DNA of 64,000 bases from Nitrososphaerota archaeon (GCA_029785235.1 JAFMAA010000001.1:1-64000); one strand, 5' to 3'. Shown: positions 8,265 to 17,442, counted from the stretch's first letter. Notes: a model not told the origin generated them from the letters alone. A program made the numbers and translations.

Positions 8265-9328
8265 TAGCCCACCCTGGTGCGTGGGTCGAGGAAGCCATAC
8301 CCGATGTCGACCACGAGGTTGCTGAGTATGATCACCACCGTGATGAGTATGAGCGTCCCTATCAGGGAGGGTGTATCGAAGGTGAGGAGGCTCTCAGCGA
8401 CATAATATCCCAGCCCATAGTAGCCGTATATCGTCTCGACGACCAGGCTCCCGGTCACAAGGCCTGCGAAGACCAGCCCAATCAGCGTGAACGCGGGGAG
8501 GAGGGAGTTCCTTAAGGCGTGCCTGAATATCACCACGTTCTCTCTGAGCCCTTTCGCCCTGGCCGTGCGGACGTAGTCCTGGTCGAGGACCTCGAGCATG
8601 GACACCTTGACGAGCCTGACGATCCCCCCGAACCCGAACAAGATCAACGTCACGACAGGGAGCACCGCGTGGGACACGGCAGACGAAAAGGCAGCCCAGT
8701 CCCCGACGAGGAGCGCGTTCAGTATGGGCATGTTGTCCACCAGCCAGAAGCCGGTCACCTTTCCTGCGATGGGGTTGTAGAACTGGAACTTGGGGACTGT
8801 CGCCCCAAGTATCGGGTCGATGGGCTGCGAAGACGGGAAGGTGTGCGTCCCGTACGAGAAAAGGAGAAGGAGGCCGAGGGCGACCAAGAACGGGGGCGCG
8901 CTACGTACGGTCGTGTAGGTCACCTTGATCAGGTTGTCCACCGCCCCATTCGGCCGCATGGCGGACACGACCCCCAGGGTCATCTCGAGGCCTATCTTGA
9001 AGACGAATGCTATGATGGTAAGCTCGAGCGTGACAGGGAGGTATTCTTCGATGAGGGAGATCACAGGCTGCTGGTAGAGAGGCGAAATACCCCAGTTACC
9101 GCTGAAGACGTTGACCATGTAGTAATAGAACTGGACGTACCAGGGGCTGTTCAGGTGGTACATCTGGGCTACGAGGGCGACCTGAGCTTTGGTGGATTCA
9201 GGGCCCGCCCAGATCACTGCAGGGTCTGGCGCTGCTATGTTGGTGAGGTAGAATATTATCAGGAGCTCCCCGATTATGACGAAGAAGGAGAAGAGCGCCC
9301 TTCGGGCTACGTAGGTAGCTAGCCCCAA
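8261..9328 (-). CDS. oppB: Peptide ABC transporter permease, OppB/DppB type
   Basis: A 355-residue permease. The N-terminus has the usual YVARRALFSFFVIIGE helix, and the EAA loop reads YVRTARAKGLRENVVIFRHA. The C-terminal LVDIGYGFLDPRTRVGY is the characteristic end of OppB/DppB proteins. It starts 9 nt after the oppA stop. Confidence 0.92.
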   Translation of the reverse strand: MGLATYVARRALFSFFVIIGELLIIFYLTNIAAPDPAVIWAGPESTKAQVALVAQMYHLNSPWYVQFYYYMVNVFSGNWGISPLYQQPVISLIEEYLPVTLELTIIAFVFKIGLEMTLGVVSAMRPNGAVDNLIKVTYTTVRSAPPFLVALGLLLLFSYGTHTFPSSQPIDPILGATVPKFQFYNPIAGKVTGFWLVDNMPILNALLVGDWAAFSSAVSHAVLPVVTLILFGFGGIVRLVKVSMLEVLDQDYVRTARAKGLRENVVIFRHALRNSLLPAFTLIGLVFAGLVTGSLVVETIYGYYGLGYYVAESLLTFDTPSLIGTLILITVVIILSNLVVDIGYGFLDPRTRVGY

Positions 9329-9337
9329 CGCTTCTTC

Positions 9338-11272
9338 CTAATAGAGGGTGGCGTAGAAGTTCCCTAGCAGGGCCGCGTTCCAAGTGAATCCTTGCAGGCT
9401 CGACGAGGCCACGGTGTAGGCTGTGAAGTCGTCCAGCCAGACGTACTGTGCCTGCTGTTTGTAGATGTTGGTCATGTTGTTGTAGTACTGCTGCAGCAGT
9501 GTCGGATTGGACGTGTGAATCGCCTCGTTGATTAGCTGCACTACCTGTGTGTTGTTGAAGTAAGCCGGGTCGCCGTGGTGGCACCTCGCAGGGCAGTTGC
9601 CGAGGTAGGCTGACGGGTCCGATGGGCCCACGAAGACCACTGAGTTTGCGGCAATCTGGAACGCAGGGTAGTTCGGCGAGTTCGCGGGGTTGAGCTCGTC
9701 CTCGACTATGGTTGTGAAAGCCTCCGGGGCCAGGTTCACGGTCACCCCTATCGCAGCAAGCTGCGACTGGATCACAGTCGCCTCCTCTTGATCGGCCGCG
9801 CTCCCCGCGGTGAAGATCAGGTTGAGGGCTGGGAGCGCCTTGCCTCCGCTGTTTATCACCGTTCCGTTGGGGAGAGCCACCCTGAAGCCAGCCTGAGACA
9901 GCTGCTGAATGGCCGTGTTGGGGCTGTACGGGTACCCCTGGATCGAAGGGTTGTAGTAGGCCATGGCCGGGTCGAGGGGTCCGACGTACGGCTGGCTATA
10001 TCCTGCATATACTTCGTGCTGGATCTGAGAGGCGTTGACCCCGTACTCCAGCGCCAACCTCACCCCTGTGATGTTGTACGGGTACTGGTAAGCATCGATC
10101 GCCAGGAAGTCGATGGTCGGGGTCGGCCCCCAGTTGTGTATGATAACCCCTGAGTAGTTGGCCACCTCGTGCAGGTCAGGTATCTCGACTTGGGATATCT
10201 GCGCGTGCCCCGATTGGATGTCAGCCACCCTGGTCGCTTCGCTCGATTGGTAGTCTATCACTACGGTTTTGATAGACGGCGGGGTGAGCCATACGCTGCG
10301 CTGGGATGCCGGAATCTTGGACGCCCAATAGTTGGCGTTGGCCACTAACACGACGTTAGACCCACCCAGAGGCGTGGTGAGGGTGTACGGGCCCGACCCT
10401 AGTGCGTTGTCGGTGACGTAGGAGTTCGCAGTGTCGATCTGGACTCCTCCGTGCGAGTCGACGAAAGTCGGGCTTACTGCGTCCCCGAGCCCGCCGGAAA
10501 TGACCTGGAGGAAGTCAGCATAGGAGAAGTCGAGGTTGATGTTCACCTGGTCGGTCCCCGAGACAGACACAGCCTGATGGGGATACGACATGATGGTCTC
10601 GATGGTGGAGTTCGCAGCGTTGAAGTTCGAGAGTATCGAGGCGAGGTCTTGGGCAGCCTGCTGGTCCGCCTGGAGTTGGTTCGATGAGAAGGTGTATCCT
10701 CCCGCTGCCAAGGCCTGCTGGGCTCCGAATGGGAGCCTGATGTTCCCCTTCGCCGTGCTGCTCACGTTCCCAGTGAAACCCGCCCCCCCGTTAATCGCAA
10801 GGACTTGGCTGATGTACGAAGATATCCCGAGGTTCATGATCATTGTCCTGTAGAACGAGTACCAGATAGTGCTAGCGTTGAGAGCGGCCCCGTTGCTGAA
10901 CGTCTCGGACGGCCAGAGGTTGAAGGTGTAGTTCAAGCCGTTCGAAGCCGCGGTCCAGTTCTCCGCGAGCACCCCCACGAAGCTCGAGCCGCTCCTGCCG
11001 TTGTAGAACACCAGGCCTTGGTACACGTTCTGCATTATCTCCCCCCCAGGGACGTCGTAGCTGGATGCGGGGTCCACGCTCACCGGCGCGGGAATTTCAT
11101 CGACGGTGATGGACGCAGGAGCCTGCACCGAAGTCGTGCTCGCTGTTGTCGTGTGGCTCGAGGGCAAGACGACGAAGAAATACGCCGCCCCGGCTACCAC
11201 AAGTATGACGACGACGATAACCGCAGCGGCTACTCTCGCGATGCCTGAGCGATCGTTACGCAACCAGTCCAT
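9338..11272 (-). CDS. oppA: Peptide ABC transporter substrate-binding protein
   Basis: A 644-residue extracytoplasmic solute-binding protein (SBP family 5). A single N-terminal membrane segment (about residues 13-34) anchors it, followed by a Ser/Thr-rich linker (HTTTASTTSVQ) and the binding domain beginning with DEIPAPVSVDPASSYD. The anchor in place of a bacterial lipobox is usual in archaea. It is Asn/Gln-rich, as expected for a surface protein. First gene of the opp operon; TATA-like box and an inverted repeat lie directly upstream. The ligand is probably peptides, but related proteins bind sugars or nickel. Confidence 0.88.
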   Translation of the reverse strand: MDWLRNDRSGIARVAAAVIVVVILVVAGAAYFFVVLPSSHTTTASTTSVQAPASITVDEIPAPVSVDPASSYDVPGGEIMQNVYQGLVFYNGRSGSSFVGVLAENWTAASNGLNYTFNLWPSETFSNGAALNASTIWYSFYRTMIMNLGISSYISQVLAINGGAGFTGNVSSTAKGNIRLPFGAQQALAAGGYTFSSNQLQADQQAAQDLASILSNFNAANSTIETIMSYPHQAVSVSGTDQVNINLDFSYADFLQVISGGLGDAVSPTFVDSHGGVQIDTANSYVTDNALGSGPYTLTTPLGGSNVVLVANANYWASKIPASQRSVWLTPPSIKTVVIDYQSSEATRVADIQSGHAQISQVEIPDLHEVANYSGVIIHNWGPTPTIDFLAIDAYQYPYNITGVRLALEYGVNASQIQHEVYAGYSQPYVGPLDPAMAYYNPSIQGYPYSPNTAIQQLSQAGFRVALPNGTVINSGGKALPALNLIFTAGSAADQEEATVIQSQLAAIGVTVNLAPEAFTTIVEDELNPANSPNYPAFQIAANSVVFVGPSDPSAYLGNCPARCHHGDPAYFNNTQVVQLINEAIHTSNPTLLQQYYNNMTNIYKQQAQYVWLDDFTAYTVASSSLQGFTWNAALLGNFYATLY

Positions 11273-11288
11273 GCCTACCCCACCCGTA

Positions 11289-11325
11289 ACATATAAGCGG
11301 AATCAACATGTACAAAAGTGTACAT
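11289..11325 (-). promoter_or_regulatory. oppA promoter with operator-like inverted repeat
   Basis: On the minus strand a TATA-like box (CGCTTATATGTT, 11300-11289) is centred 22 bp before the oppA ATG. Just upstream of it is a perfect inverted repeat, ATGTACA-AAAG-TGTACAT, at 11308-11325. Its position beside the BRE/TATA element is typical for an archaeal regulator site. The repeat sits in the 93-bp gap between the aminotransferase stop and oppA. Confidence 0.6.
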
Positions 11326-11365
11326 TCGTTTACCTTCGTGCGACGGCAGGCGCCCTTGCTTCGGG

Positions 11366-12490
11366 TCAGTCTGCCTGGGCCCCGATAAATCGCGACACCC
11401 TGGAGATCCCTTCCCTTATCCTCGACCTCCCTTCGGCGCAGAAGACAAGACGGATGTGCCCCTCACCACTGGGGCCGTATCTGGCGCCTGCCATCGTCCT
11501 GACCCCCGCCTCCTTCTCGAGGGCCGAAGCGAGAGAGACCGAGTCGCGGGAATATGCGGAAAAGTCGGGGAACACCTCGAAACCCGCCTTCGGAGTCTCG
11601 AAGGTCACGTCATTGATCTGTGCCAAGGCCTCCATCATCACCCGCCGCCTGGCGTCCAGCTCCTCCACCATGGCTCGAACTGACTCGGAACAGCTCTTCA
11701 CGGCCGCCGCGCCCGCGTACTGGACGGCGTAGCTGACGCCGCCGTTGTACTCCTCAGAGAGCCGCTTTATTCTGTCTGCGTTCCTCTTCCCCGTCACCAC
11801 ATAACCCAAGCGCCAGCCCGTCATGGCGTAGGTCTTTGAGAAGCTGCTGACGACATACACCTGGTCGAGGAGCGCTCTTTCGCTCAGCATCGTATAGTGA
11901 GAAGACCCGTCATAGAGAATCCTCGCATAGCACTCGTCGAGCAGGAGCGAGACCCCCTTGTTTTCTTCGAGAAGTTCGGACAGGGCGTCCAATTCGGCCC
12001 GGCTGCACACGGTCCCCGTCGGATTGTTCGGGTCGCAGAGGTAGATCATCCTGGTCTTCTCCGTCAACGCGGACTTGATTGCGTCCACATCCAGCCGCCA
12101 GTGCTCCCCTTCGAGCAATGGCACGAAGACGGGCCTGAGGTCGAACGCGCCCAGCTTCTCTATGAGGGCACTGTAGGTGGGCTCTGGGACGACCATCTCG
12201 TCGCCGGGCCTGGCGCAAACCTGGATGGAGAGCGAGAGCGCTTCTTGGGCGCCATGGGTAGGGCAGACTTCGTCCATTGGGTCTATCTTGACTCCGTATT
12301 CGTCTAGGTAATGACCGGATATCGCCCGATGGAGGACGTGCGCGTCAAAGCCCGCGGCGGGAAAGTAATGCGTACAGCCTTTGCTCACCGCGTAATTGAA
12401 AGCGTCGACGATCTTCGCGTCAGTCCTGAAGCCTGGGTCGGCGACCCACATATCGATCGGTCCGCCACCGTTGTTCTTGCGACCTTTCAT
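11366..12490 (-). CDS. PLP-dependent aminotransferase, class I/II
   Basis: A fold-type I aminotransferase of 374 residues that transfers an amino group between an amino acid and 2-oxoglutarate or a similar acceptor. Visible: NPTGTV after DPNN (cofactor/substrate Asn), LLLDECYARILYDG (PLP-pyridine Asp and Tyr), and the Schiff-base Lys in SFSKTYAMTGWRLGY. The Arg binding the substrate carboxylate is in GHIRLVFC near the C-terminus. Start ATG 12490, with a TATA-like AGAAATAGAG about 30 bp upstream; GTG 12496 is an alternative. It precedes the peptide importer in the same direction, which suggests use of imported amino acids. Exact substrate unknown. Confidence 0.88.
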   Translation of the reverse strand: MKGRKNNGGGPIDMWVADPGFRTDAKIVDAFNYAVSKGCTHYFPAAGFDAHVLHRAISGHYLDEYGVKIDPMDEVCPTHGAQEALSLSIQVCARPGDEMVVPEPTYSALIEKLGAFDLRPVFVPLLEGEHWRLDVDAIKSALTEKTRMIYLCDPNNPTGTVCSRAELDALSELLEENKGVSLLLDECYARILYDGSSHYTMLSERALLDQVYVVSSFSKTYAMTGWRLGYVVTGKRNADRIKRLSEEYNGGVSYAVQYAGAAAVKSCSESVRAMVEELDARRRVMMEALAQINDVTFETPKAGFEVFPDFSAYSRDSVSLASALEKEAGVRTMAGARYGPSGEGHIRLVFCAEGRSRIREGISRVSRFIGAQAD

Positions 12491-12544
12491 GCTCACTATC
12501 GCCGACCTCGGGATGAGGCTGCTCTATTTCTCCCTTCGGCCATC

Positions 12545-12898
12545 TAACTGGCGAGTCATGCTGCCGACAGGGCAGACGGGGTGATTACAACCGCTCGGCT
12601 TCGCACAAGGCGGAGGTGGACGCTTTCGTGACAGCAAGGAACGGGCCCGGGCGGGTTCGTCAAGCTAGGGACGGGAGACGGGTTCAGGCATTTGTTGGTA
12701 AGGGTTTGAGCTTTGTTCGATTAGGGGGGCTTGACTCAGATTCGCTCGAAGGCGGAACGACGGCCAGTCTGGCTGATCCGGAGAGGGTTGCTGATCTGAC
12801 GGGCGCTCTGCGGGCGGAGCCAGTCCCGCCAGGACCCTTCCTTGTCTGGGGCGAGTCCCAACGCATCCCGCTTAACTCGTGAACCAAGCGGACGTCGG
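12545..12898. other. Region without a supported gene
   Basis: About 350 bp between the aminotransferase promoter and a small zinc-binding protein gene. The open frames here (for example 12616-12882 on the plus strand and 12684-12902 on the minus strand) have biased composition and no recognisable motif. I looked for tRNA T-loops and strong inverted repeats and saw none. Confidence 0.4.
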
Positions 12899-13126
12899 TC
12901 AACCCGACTCAGCGCCATCTTCAGGTCCTGTGCCTTCCTCATAAGACAGCCATAGCCCAGACCTCGCTGCGCAGTTCTTGTGATAGAGCTTGAAGTGGCG
13001 CCCATCGCTCTTCGAGACGACCGTCCCCTCTTCGAGGGCCAGTCCGCACAGACGACAGACCGCCCTGCCTTCGCTCCGAAGTCTCTGATATTGTCGGCCA
13101 TCCAGCCGCCTGAGGGTGGCGGTCAT
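12899..13126 (-). CDS. Small putative zinc-binding protein
   Basis: A 75-residue protein with CRLCGLALEEG and, about 18 residues later, YHKNC. The spacing C-x2-C...H-x2-C suggests a single zinc site. The N-terminus is basic (RRLDGRQYQRLRSEG). Not assigned to a named family. ATG 13126 is preferred over GTG 13135. It follows a membrane protein gene in the same direction after 77 nt. Confidence 0.55.
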   Translation of the reverse strand: MTATLRRLDGRQYQRLRSEGRAVCRLCGLALEEGTVVSKSDGRHFKLYHKNCAARSGLWLSYEEGTGPEDGAESG

Positions 13127-13203
13127 CCCGCTCACTTGGAAGGTGCTGCCGCTGTACGGAGGTTCAGGTCCTCCTCCAACAACCCGGCCCCGCCGTCCTC
13201 CAT

Positions 13204-13611
13204 CTAACCGAACCCCTTCAGGACAGCCATGTCAATACCAATGAACAGAGAAACTATGAGGAGGAGCAACCCCGCGCTCAAGTAGAAGTTGACCATTCGA
13301 GGGGTGGCTGTCTGCCTCCCGCTGAGATAGACGAGGTAGATCCCGGCCCCTCCGAGGGCGATCACGAACGCGTTCACGAAGGCGTCAGGGATGGTCTCGA
13401 ACGACGGGCTCGGGTACGGCGTCAGGCTCTGGACCGGGGCGGGATACAGCACTGCGAGTGAGAACCCAGACATATAGACTACGATGATTACGACATAGAG
13501 AACCCGGACGAGCCCCCCTCCCTCCATCAACGACGACATAGAGCGGGCAACCGTCCCTTTCAACTCGCCCAAGGTCCTCGTGTACGCGGATTCCAGAGCC
13601 TGCCTTAGCAT
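13204..13611 (-). CDS. Three-helix membrane protein, unknown function
   Basis: A 135-residue protein with an amphipathic N-terminal part and three hydrophobic segments (YVVIIVVYMSGFSLAVLY, FVIALGGAGIYLVYL, AGLLLLIVSLFIGIDMAVL). The longer open frame begins at 13746, but a TATA-like TTTATACC at 13656-13649 and a G-rich AGGGGTG before ATG 13611 support the shorter protein (MLRQALES). No family recognised. Confidence 0.65.
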   Translation of the reverse strand: MLRQALESAYTRTLGELKGTVARSMSSLMEGGGLVRVLYVVIIVVYMSGFSLAVLYPAPVQSLTPYPSPSFETIPDAFVNAFVIALGGAGIYLVYLSGRQTATPRMVNFYLSAGLLLLIVSLFIGIDMAVLKGFG

Positions 13612-13842
13612 CACAACACCCCTTTGATGGGGCAGCTCCGAATCGGCGGTATAAACCAGAGATAACCACGAGCTGTTACCTACAGCCGTAAGGCCGAGCG
13701 GCGGACCAATGGTCTTGCTCGACGATGCGGAAACCCGCCGGCCCATCGGTTCGCGCTGTCGGGCTGATCTCGATCACGTGACCGCAAATTGCGGCCTTCC
13801 CGTCCGTCCTTCGCCAATCGCCGACCGGACGACAGGGTTCAA

Positions 13843-13853
13843 CAGATATTAAC
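13843..13853 (+). promoter_or_regulatory. TATA-like box of the PurD-like gene
   Basis: AGATATTAAC lies about 30 bp before ATG 13879. This spacing supports the ATG in place of the upstream TTG at 13789. Confidence 0.5.
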
Positions 13854-13878
13854 GAGGAAGAAAAATGGAACGCATCTG

Positions 13879-16212
13879 ATGAAGTTCCTCTTCGTGACCG
13901 AAGAAAGCCTCTCGGCGGACCTTGCGTGGCAGCTCAAGAAGGAGGGGCACGAGGTCAAAATGTACTGCCACGGTCAGGGGGAGAAGGACGTCGGGCTCGG
14001 GTTCTTCGAGAAGGTCGACGAGTGGGACACCCTGAAAGAATGGCCGGACGTGATCGTCTTCGACGACGTGGGGTTCGGGGCCAAGGCGGAGCAACTTCGA
14101 AGCGAGGGGAAGTTCGTCGTCGGAGGGAACCCCTACACCGACAAGCTAGAGCTTGACAGGGAGTTCGGCCAGTCTGAGCTGAACTTGGCCGGGGTCGACG
14201 TGCTCCCCAGCTGGAACTTCACCTCCTTTGACGAAGCGATAGACTTCGTGAAAAAGAACCCGGACAGGTACGTCCTCAAGCCGAGCGGCAAGGCTCAGAG
14301 CGAGAAGGAGCTCCTCTTCATCGGTCAGGAGGCCGACGGAAAGGACATCCTCCAGGTACTGGAACACTACAAGACCAACTGGTCCAAGAAGATCAAGGAG
14401 TTCCAGATGCAGAAGTACGCAGAGGGGGTCGAAGTCGCGGTGGGAGCGTTCTTCAACGGGAAAGACTTCGTGATGCCTGTCTGCGTCAACTTCGAGCACA
14501 AGAGGCTCTTCCCCGGCGAGCTCGGCCCGAGCACCGGGGAGATGGGCACCGCCATGTTCTACACCAAGAACAGCCCGGTCTTCGAAAGGACCCTTCTGAA
14601 GGCTAAGGAGAAGCTCGCAGCGAGCGGGTACGTAGGATACATTGACATCAACTGCATCGCCAATGCCAAGGGGATATGGCCACTGGAGTGGACCTGCTTC
14701 GACGAGGCCACAGAGATACTGACAAAGTCAGGGTGGAAGAAGTACTTCGAGATAGAGATGGGCGACGAGACCCTGTCAATCGACCCAGCCTCGCGTGAAG
14801 TCAGCTGGAAACGGGTCGCCGCGCTCCTTGCCAAGACATACAGGGGCGAAATGGTCCGGCTGAGGTCGTCGGACGGGAGCTACCCAGCGTTCGACGCCCT
14901 CGTCACGCCCGACCACAAGATGTTGATCGAACGTTCGGGCAAGGCCGGGTTCGCGAAGGCGGGGAGCATCACCGGCCGAGGACGCATCGTAAGGACAGGG
15001 CGCTTCGTCGGAACGCACGTTGAGACAATCGAGATTCCGGCGTACGTGGAGGAAAATCACCTCGGAGGGGACGGAAGGGCGTTGGAGACAGTCCATGAGG
15101 CAATCCCCGTACCTGCAATGGCGTTCATGGCCTTCCTAGGCCTCTACCTTGCACTTGGGAACTCTGACAGCCGCGGTTACACCGTCACAATCTCCCGGCC
15201 CCCTTGCGACCAGAACCGCGCCGGGGCAGAGGCCGTCCTGAAAGAGACAGGGCTGAAATACATGGTCCGTGGCGACGGCGACTTCGAGATACAGTCGACG
15301 CAGCTTGTTAGATATCTCGATCAGTTGGGTTTGTCAGGCACCGGGGACCGGGGGAAATTCGTCCCGCAAAGGTTCAAGGACCTGTCCCAAGACCTGCTAG
15401 GAGCGTTTTGGCGAGGATACTCGCTCGGGCGCAGGGACGCCCGCACACCGACCCGCCAAACGGACTTTGAGACCTTGTCGGAGAGACTTGCGGACGACCT
15501 CCAAGAGATCGTTGTCAAGCGCGGCATGCTTGCGGACATAAGCACTACGAAGGGGGGGGTGGCCAAGTCCGCAGGAGAATACGCCCCCGGAAGTGATACG
15601 CACGTCCTCTCGGTGGTGGCTGAAGACGCGGACATGTCATCCGACGAGTGCGTCACTTCACGAGAAGTCTACTCAGGGGTGGTGTGGGACGTCGAAGTGG
15701 AAGACTGGCACACGATGCTCGTAAGGCGGAACGGAAAGCCTTTCTTCTCGGGAAATTGCAGGTTCGGCTACCCGACCATCAGCATCCAGATGGAAGGGAT
15801 TACCAGCGAGTGGGGACAGTTCCTCTACGACTTGGCCCATGGCAACGAGACCCAGCTGAAGTCGAAGAAGGGATACCAGGTCGGCGTGGTGGTCGCGATC
15901 CCGCCGTGGCCCTTCGAGGACGAGAAGGCGTTCAAGAAATACTCCGAGGGAGCGACCATACTCTTCAGGCGCCAAGCGCTTGACGGCATCCACATTGGAG
16001 AGGTGAAACAGGAGGGGGGAGACTGGCACATAGCCGGAAACTCAGGGTACGCCCTCGTCGTAACAGGCTCGGGGGCGACCATGTCGGATGCCATCGAGAA
16101 GGTGTATCAGAACGTGAAGAACGTGATGATACCCAACATGTTCTACCGTGACGACATAGGGCAACGTTGGAGCCGCGAGAGCGACCTGCTGATAAGCTGG
16201 GGCTACATCTAA
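13879..16212 (+). CDS. purD: PurD-like (GAR synthetase family) ATP-grasp ligase, intein-containing
   Basis: Precursor of 777 residues; 423 remain after removing the intein (residues 273-626). The host protein is an ATP-grasp ligase resembling phosphoribosylamine-glycine ligase: N-terminal domain (MKFLFVTEESL), an ATP-grasp core (YVLKPSGKAQSEKE, QKYAEGVEVAVGAFF), and the conserved metal/nucleotide region PLEWT-CRFGYPT, which canonical PurD has as an E-x-x-x-RFGDPE-like segment. The sequence differs enough (RFGYPT rather than RFGDPE) that it may be a paralogue. The intein sits exactly inside this catalytic motif, before Cys of CRFGYP. Start ATG 13879, with TATA-like box upstream. Confidence 0.82.
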   Translation: MKFLFVTEESLSADLAWQLKKEGHEVKMYCHGQGEKDVGLGFFEKVDEWDTLKEWPDVIVFDDVGFGAKAEQLRSEGKFVVGGNPYTDKLELDREFGQSELNLAGVDVLPSWNFTSFDEAIDFVKKNPDRYVLKPSGKAQSEKELLFIGQEADGKDILQVLEHYKTNWSKKIKEFQMQKYAEGVEVAVGAFFNGKDFVMPVCVNFEHKRLFPGELGPSTGEMGTAMFYTKNSPVFERTLLKAKEKLAASGYVGYIDINCIANAKGIWPLEWTCFDEATEILTKSGWKKYFEIEMGDETLSIDPASREVSWKRVAALLAKTYRGEMVRLRSSDGSYPAFDALVTPDHKMLIERSGKAGFAKAGSITGRGRIVRTGRFVGTHVETIEIPAYVEENHLGGDGRALETVHEAIPVPAMAFMAFLGLYLALGNSDSRGYTVTISRPPCDQNRAGAEAVLKETGLKYMVRGDGDFEIQSTQLVRYLDQLGLSGTGDRGKFVPQRFKDLSQDLLGAFWRGYSLGRRDARTPTRQTDFETLSERLADDLQEIVVKRGMLADISTTKGGVAKSAGEYAPGSDTHVLSVVAEDADMSSDECVTSREVYSGVVWDVEVEDWHTMLVRRNGKPFFSGNCRFGYPTISIQMEGITSEWGQFLYDLAHGNETQLKSKKGYQVGVVVAIPPWPFEDEKAFKKYSEGATILFRRQALDGIHIGEVKQEGGDWHIAGNSGYALVVTGSGATMSDAIEKVYQNVKNVMIPNMFYRDDIGQRWSRESDLLISWGYI
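14695..15756 (+). mobile_element. Intein with degenerate LAGLIDADG-type endonuclease region
   Basis: A 354-residue in-frame insertion. It starts with Cys1 (CFDEATEILTKSGW, block A), has the block B TPDH at intein residues 71-74, the block F DVEVEDWHTM, and ends SGN followed by Cys+1 of the host (CRFGYP). The penultimate residue is Gly where most inteins have His. The middle part resembles LAGLIDADG motifs (FLGLYLALGNSDS near precursor 419-431; LGAFWRGYSLGRRD near 507-520), but the acidic catalytic residue is missing from both (L/A instead of E/D). Splicing is therefore plausible while homing is probably lost. Confidence 0.88.
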
Positions 16213-16601
16213 GACCGCGCAGGGTCTGCGTCCGCCCCGGGGCTCTTCGCCCGCGAGGACACCAAGTACCATGGCACGAGGACCATGAGCGTCATCTCGG
16301 CTGCCAGTCCGACGAATATCGTCGCAGCCGCAGAGACGTCGCCGCTCGCGACCAGCTGATAGTGGGCGGGCTGAGTGACGGTCGCCGCGAAGGCGACCGC
16401 GGCGAGCAACAGGCCTAGGTAGTAGGAGGCCCTCGGCCGGATGAACGTGAGTGCTGCGTCGACCACGAAGAGTGCCTCGCCGAAGGCGACGGAGTAGAAG
16501 ACGTCGGACGGGAGCACCGGTCGGACCTCATAGAGGAAGGGGACGCCGAAGAGCGCCGCGAAGATGATGACGAATTGGATTACCCTCGGCAGAGAGTTCA
16601 T
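16209..16601 (-). CDS. Four-helix membrane protein, unknown function
   Basis: A 130-residue protein with four hydrophobic segments and a short polar tail (SSRAKSPGADADPARS). It has acidic and aromatic residues in helix 2-3 (FYSVAFGEALFVVDAALTFI). No family recognised. A TATA-like TGAAATATCG (16634-16625, minus strand) is about 28 bp before ATG 16601. Its 3' end overlaps the end of the convergent purD-like gene by 4 nt. Confidence 0.7.
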   Translation of the reverse strand: MNSLPRVIQFVIIFAALFGVPFLYEVRPVLPSDVFYSVAFGEALFVVDAALTFIRPRASYYLGLLLAAVAFAATVTQPAHYQLVASGDVSAAATIFVGLAAEMTLMVLVPWYLVSSRAKSPGADADPARS

Positions 16602-16749
16602 CGCCCCCCTCGCGGCAGAACGATATTTCAGAATATCCGCAGAATATAGGCCGGGACGAGCGCTCGAGCCAGGGCCGTCTGCGTTGGCCGGGTCGCGGCC
16701 TCCGAGCTCTCCGAAGACCTCGTTTGTGTCCCCCCGCCCGTCGCCTGGG

Positions 16750-17019
16750 TCATGCGAGACGCGGCCTGTGGGAGTGTAGGACGATGTCGGTTACTGTGCT
16801 CCTGACCCCCTTGATGGTCGTTATCTTGTTCACCAAGATGTCCCTGAACTCGCCTAGGTCGCGGGCAGAGAATATCGTGACGATATCGAACTCACCTGCC
16901 ACCTCGTAGAGCTCCTCAAGGCCTGGCAGCCTTTGAAGCTCCTCGATCACCGAAGACGTCGACCCCGAGTCCACGAAGATGTTCACAAAGGCGAAGACTC
17001 GGGCCAACCAGGTCCCCAT
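16750..17019 (-). CDS. Stand-alone Lrp/AsnC ligand-binding (RAM) domain protein
   Basis: An 89-residue protein matching only the C-terminal regulatory half of Lrp/AsnC regulators: VFAFVNIFVDSGSTSSVIEEL, then EVAGEFDIVTIFSARDLGEFRD and a final strand GVRSTVTDIVL. There is no HTH. Such single-domain proteins form dimers or larger rings and may bind amino acids. ATG 17019 touches the TGA of the upstream membrane protein gene, so the two are cotranscribed. Confidence 0.8.
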   Translation of the reverse strand: MGTWLARVFAFVNIFVDSGSTSSVIEELQRLPGLEELYEVAGEFDIVTIFSARDLGEFRDILVNKITTIKGVRSTVTDIVLHSHRPRLA

Positions 17020-17442
17020 TCAGAGCCCGTCGGCATGCGCATGCTTAGGCGAACCCCGTGGTGCCACCACCAGCGCTGCGCCAGTCAGAGCAGCGGGGAC
17101 CACCCCAAGCAACATCACCAAAGCCGCCGCAGGGTTGAGGGTGTAGAAGACTGCGTCCCCCAACACGAGGACGAAGAAATCCATCCAGAAGAGTAGAGAA
17201 ACCCCGACGTCGCCGTCGGGTCTCCTCAGATGGCCGACAGCGATGCCGACGAGGGACCCGAACCCCGCGAGCGCCAATCCTGCCAACCCGACCGCCGCTT
17301 CTGGCGAGGGAGGAGGGACGATGGCCCCCCTGAAGGTGAGTGCGAGCACAACCAGGCGTGGAGATTCGTAGATCAACCCGAAGAAGGCCGCCCCTGCGCT
17401 CATGACCTGTCCGAGCGACTCCCACTCTCCTACCTGAGGCAA
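17020..17442 (-). CDS. Membrane protein upstream of the RAM-domain gene
   Basis: A 140-residue protein with about four membrane helices and a His/Lys-containing tail (RGSPKHAHADGL). No family recognised. TTG start at 17442 is supported by a TATA-like CCTTTTATCTC on the minus strand about 28 bp upstream (near 17470). Its stop is directly followed by the start of the RAM-domain gene. Confidence 0.65.
   Translation of the reverse strand: MPQVGEWESLGQVMSAGAAFFGLIYESPRLVVLALTFRGAIVPPPSPEAAVGLAGLALAGFGSLVGIAVGHLRRPDGDVGVSLLFWMDFFVLVLGDAVFYTLNPAAALVMLLGVVPAALTGAALVVAPRGSPKHAHADGL

Noticed and set aside
12616..12882. 88-codon open frame on the plus strand
   Set aside because: No motif, no TATA-like box at suitable distance, and biased composition.
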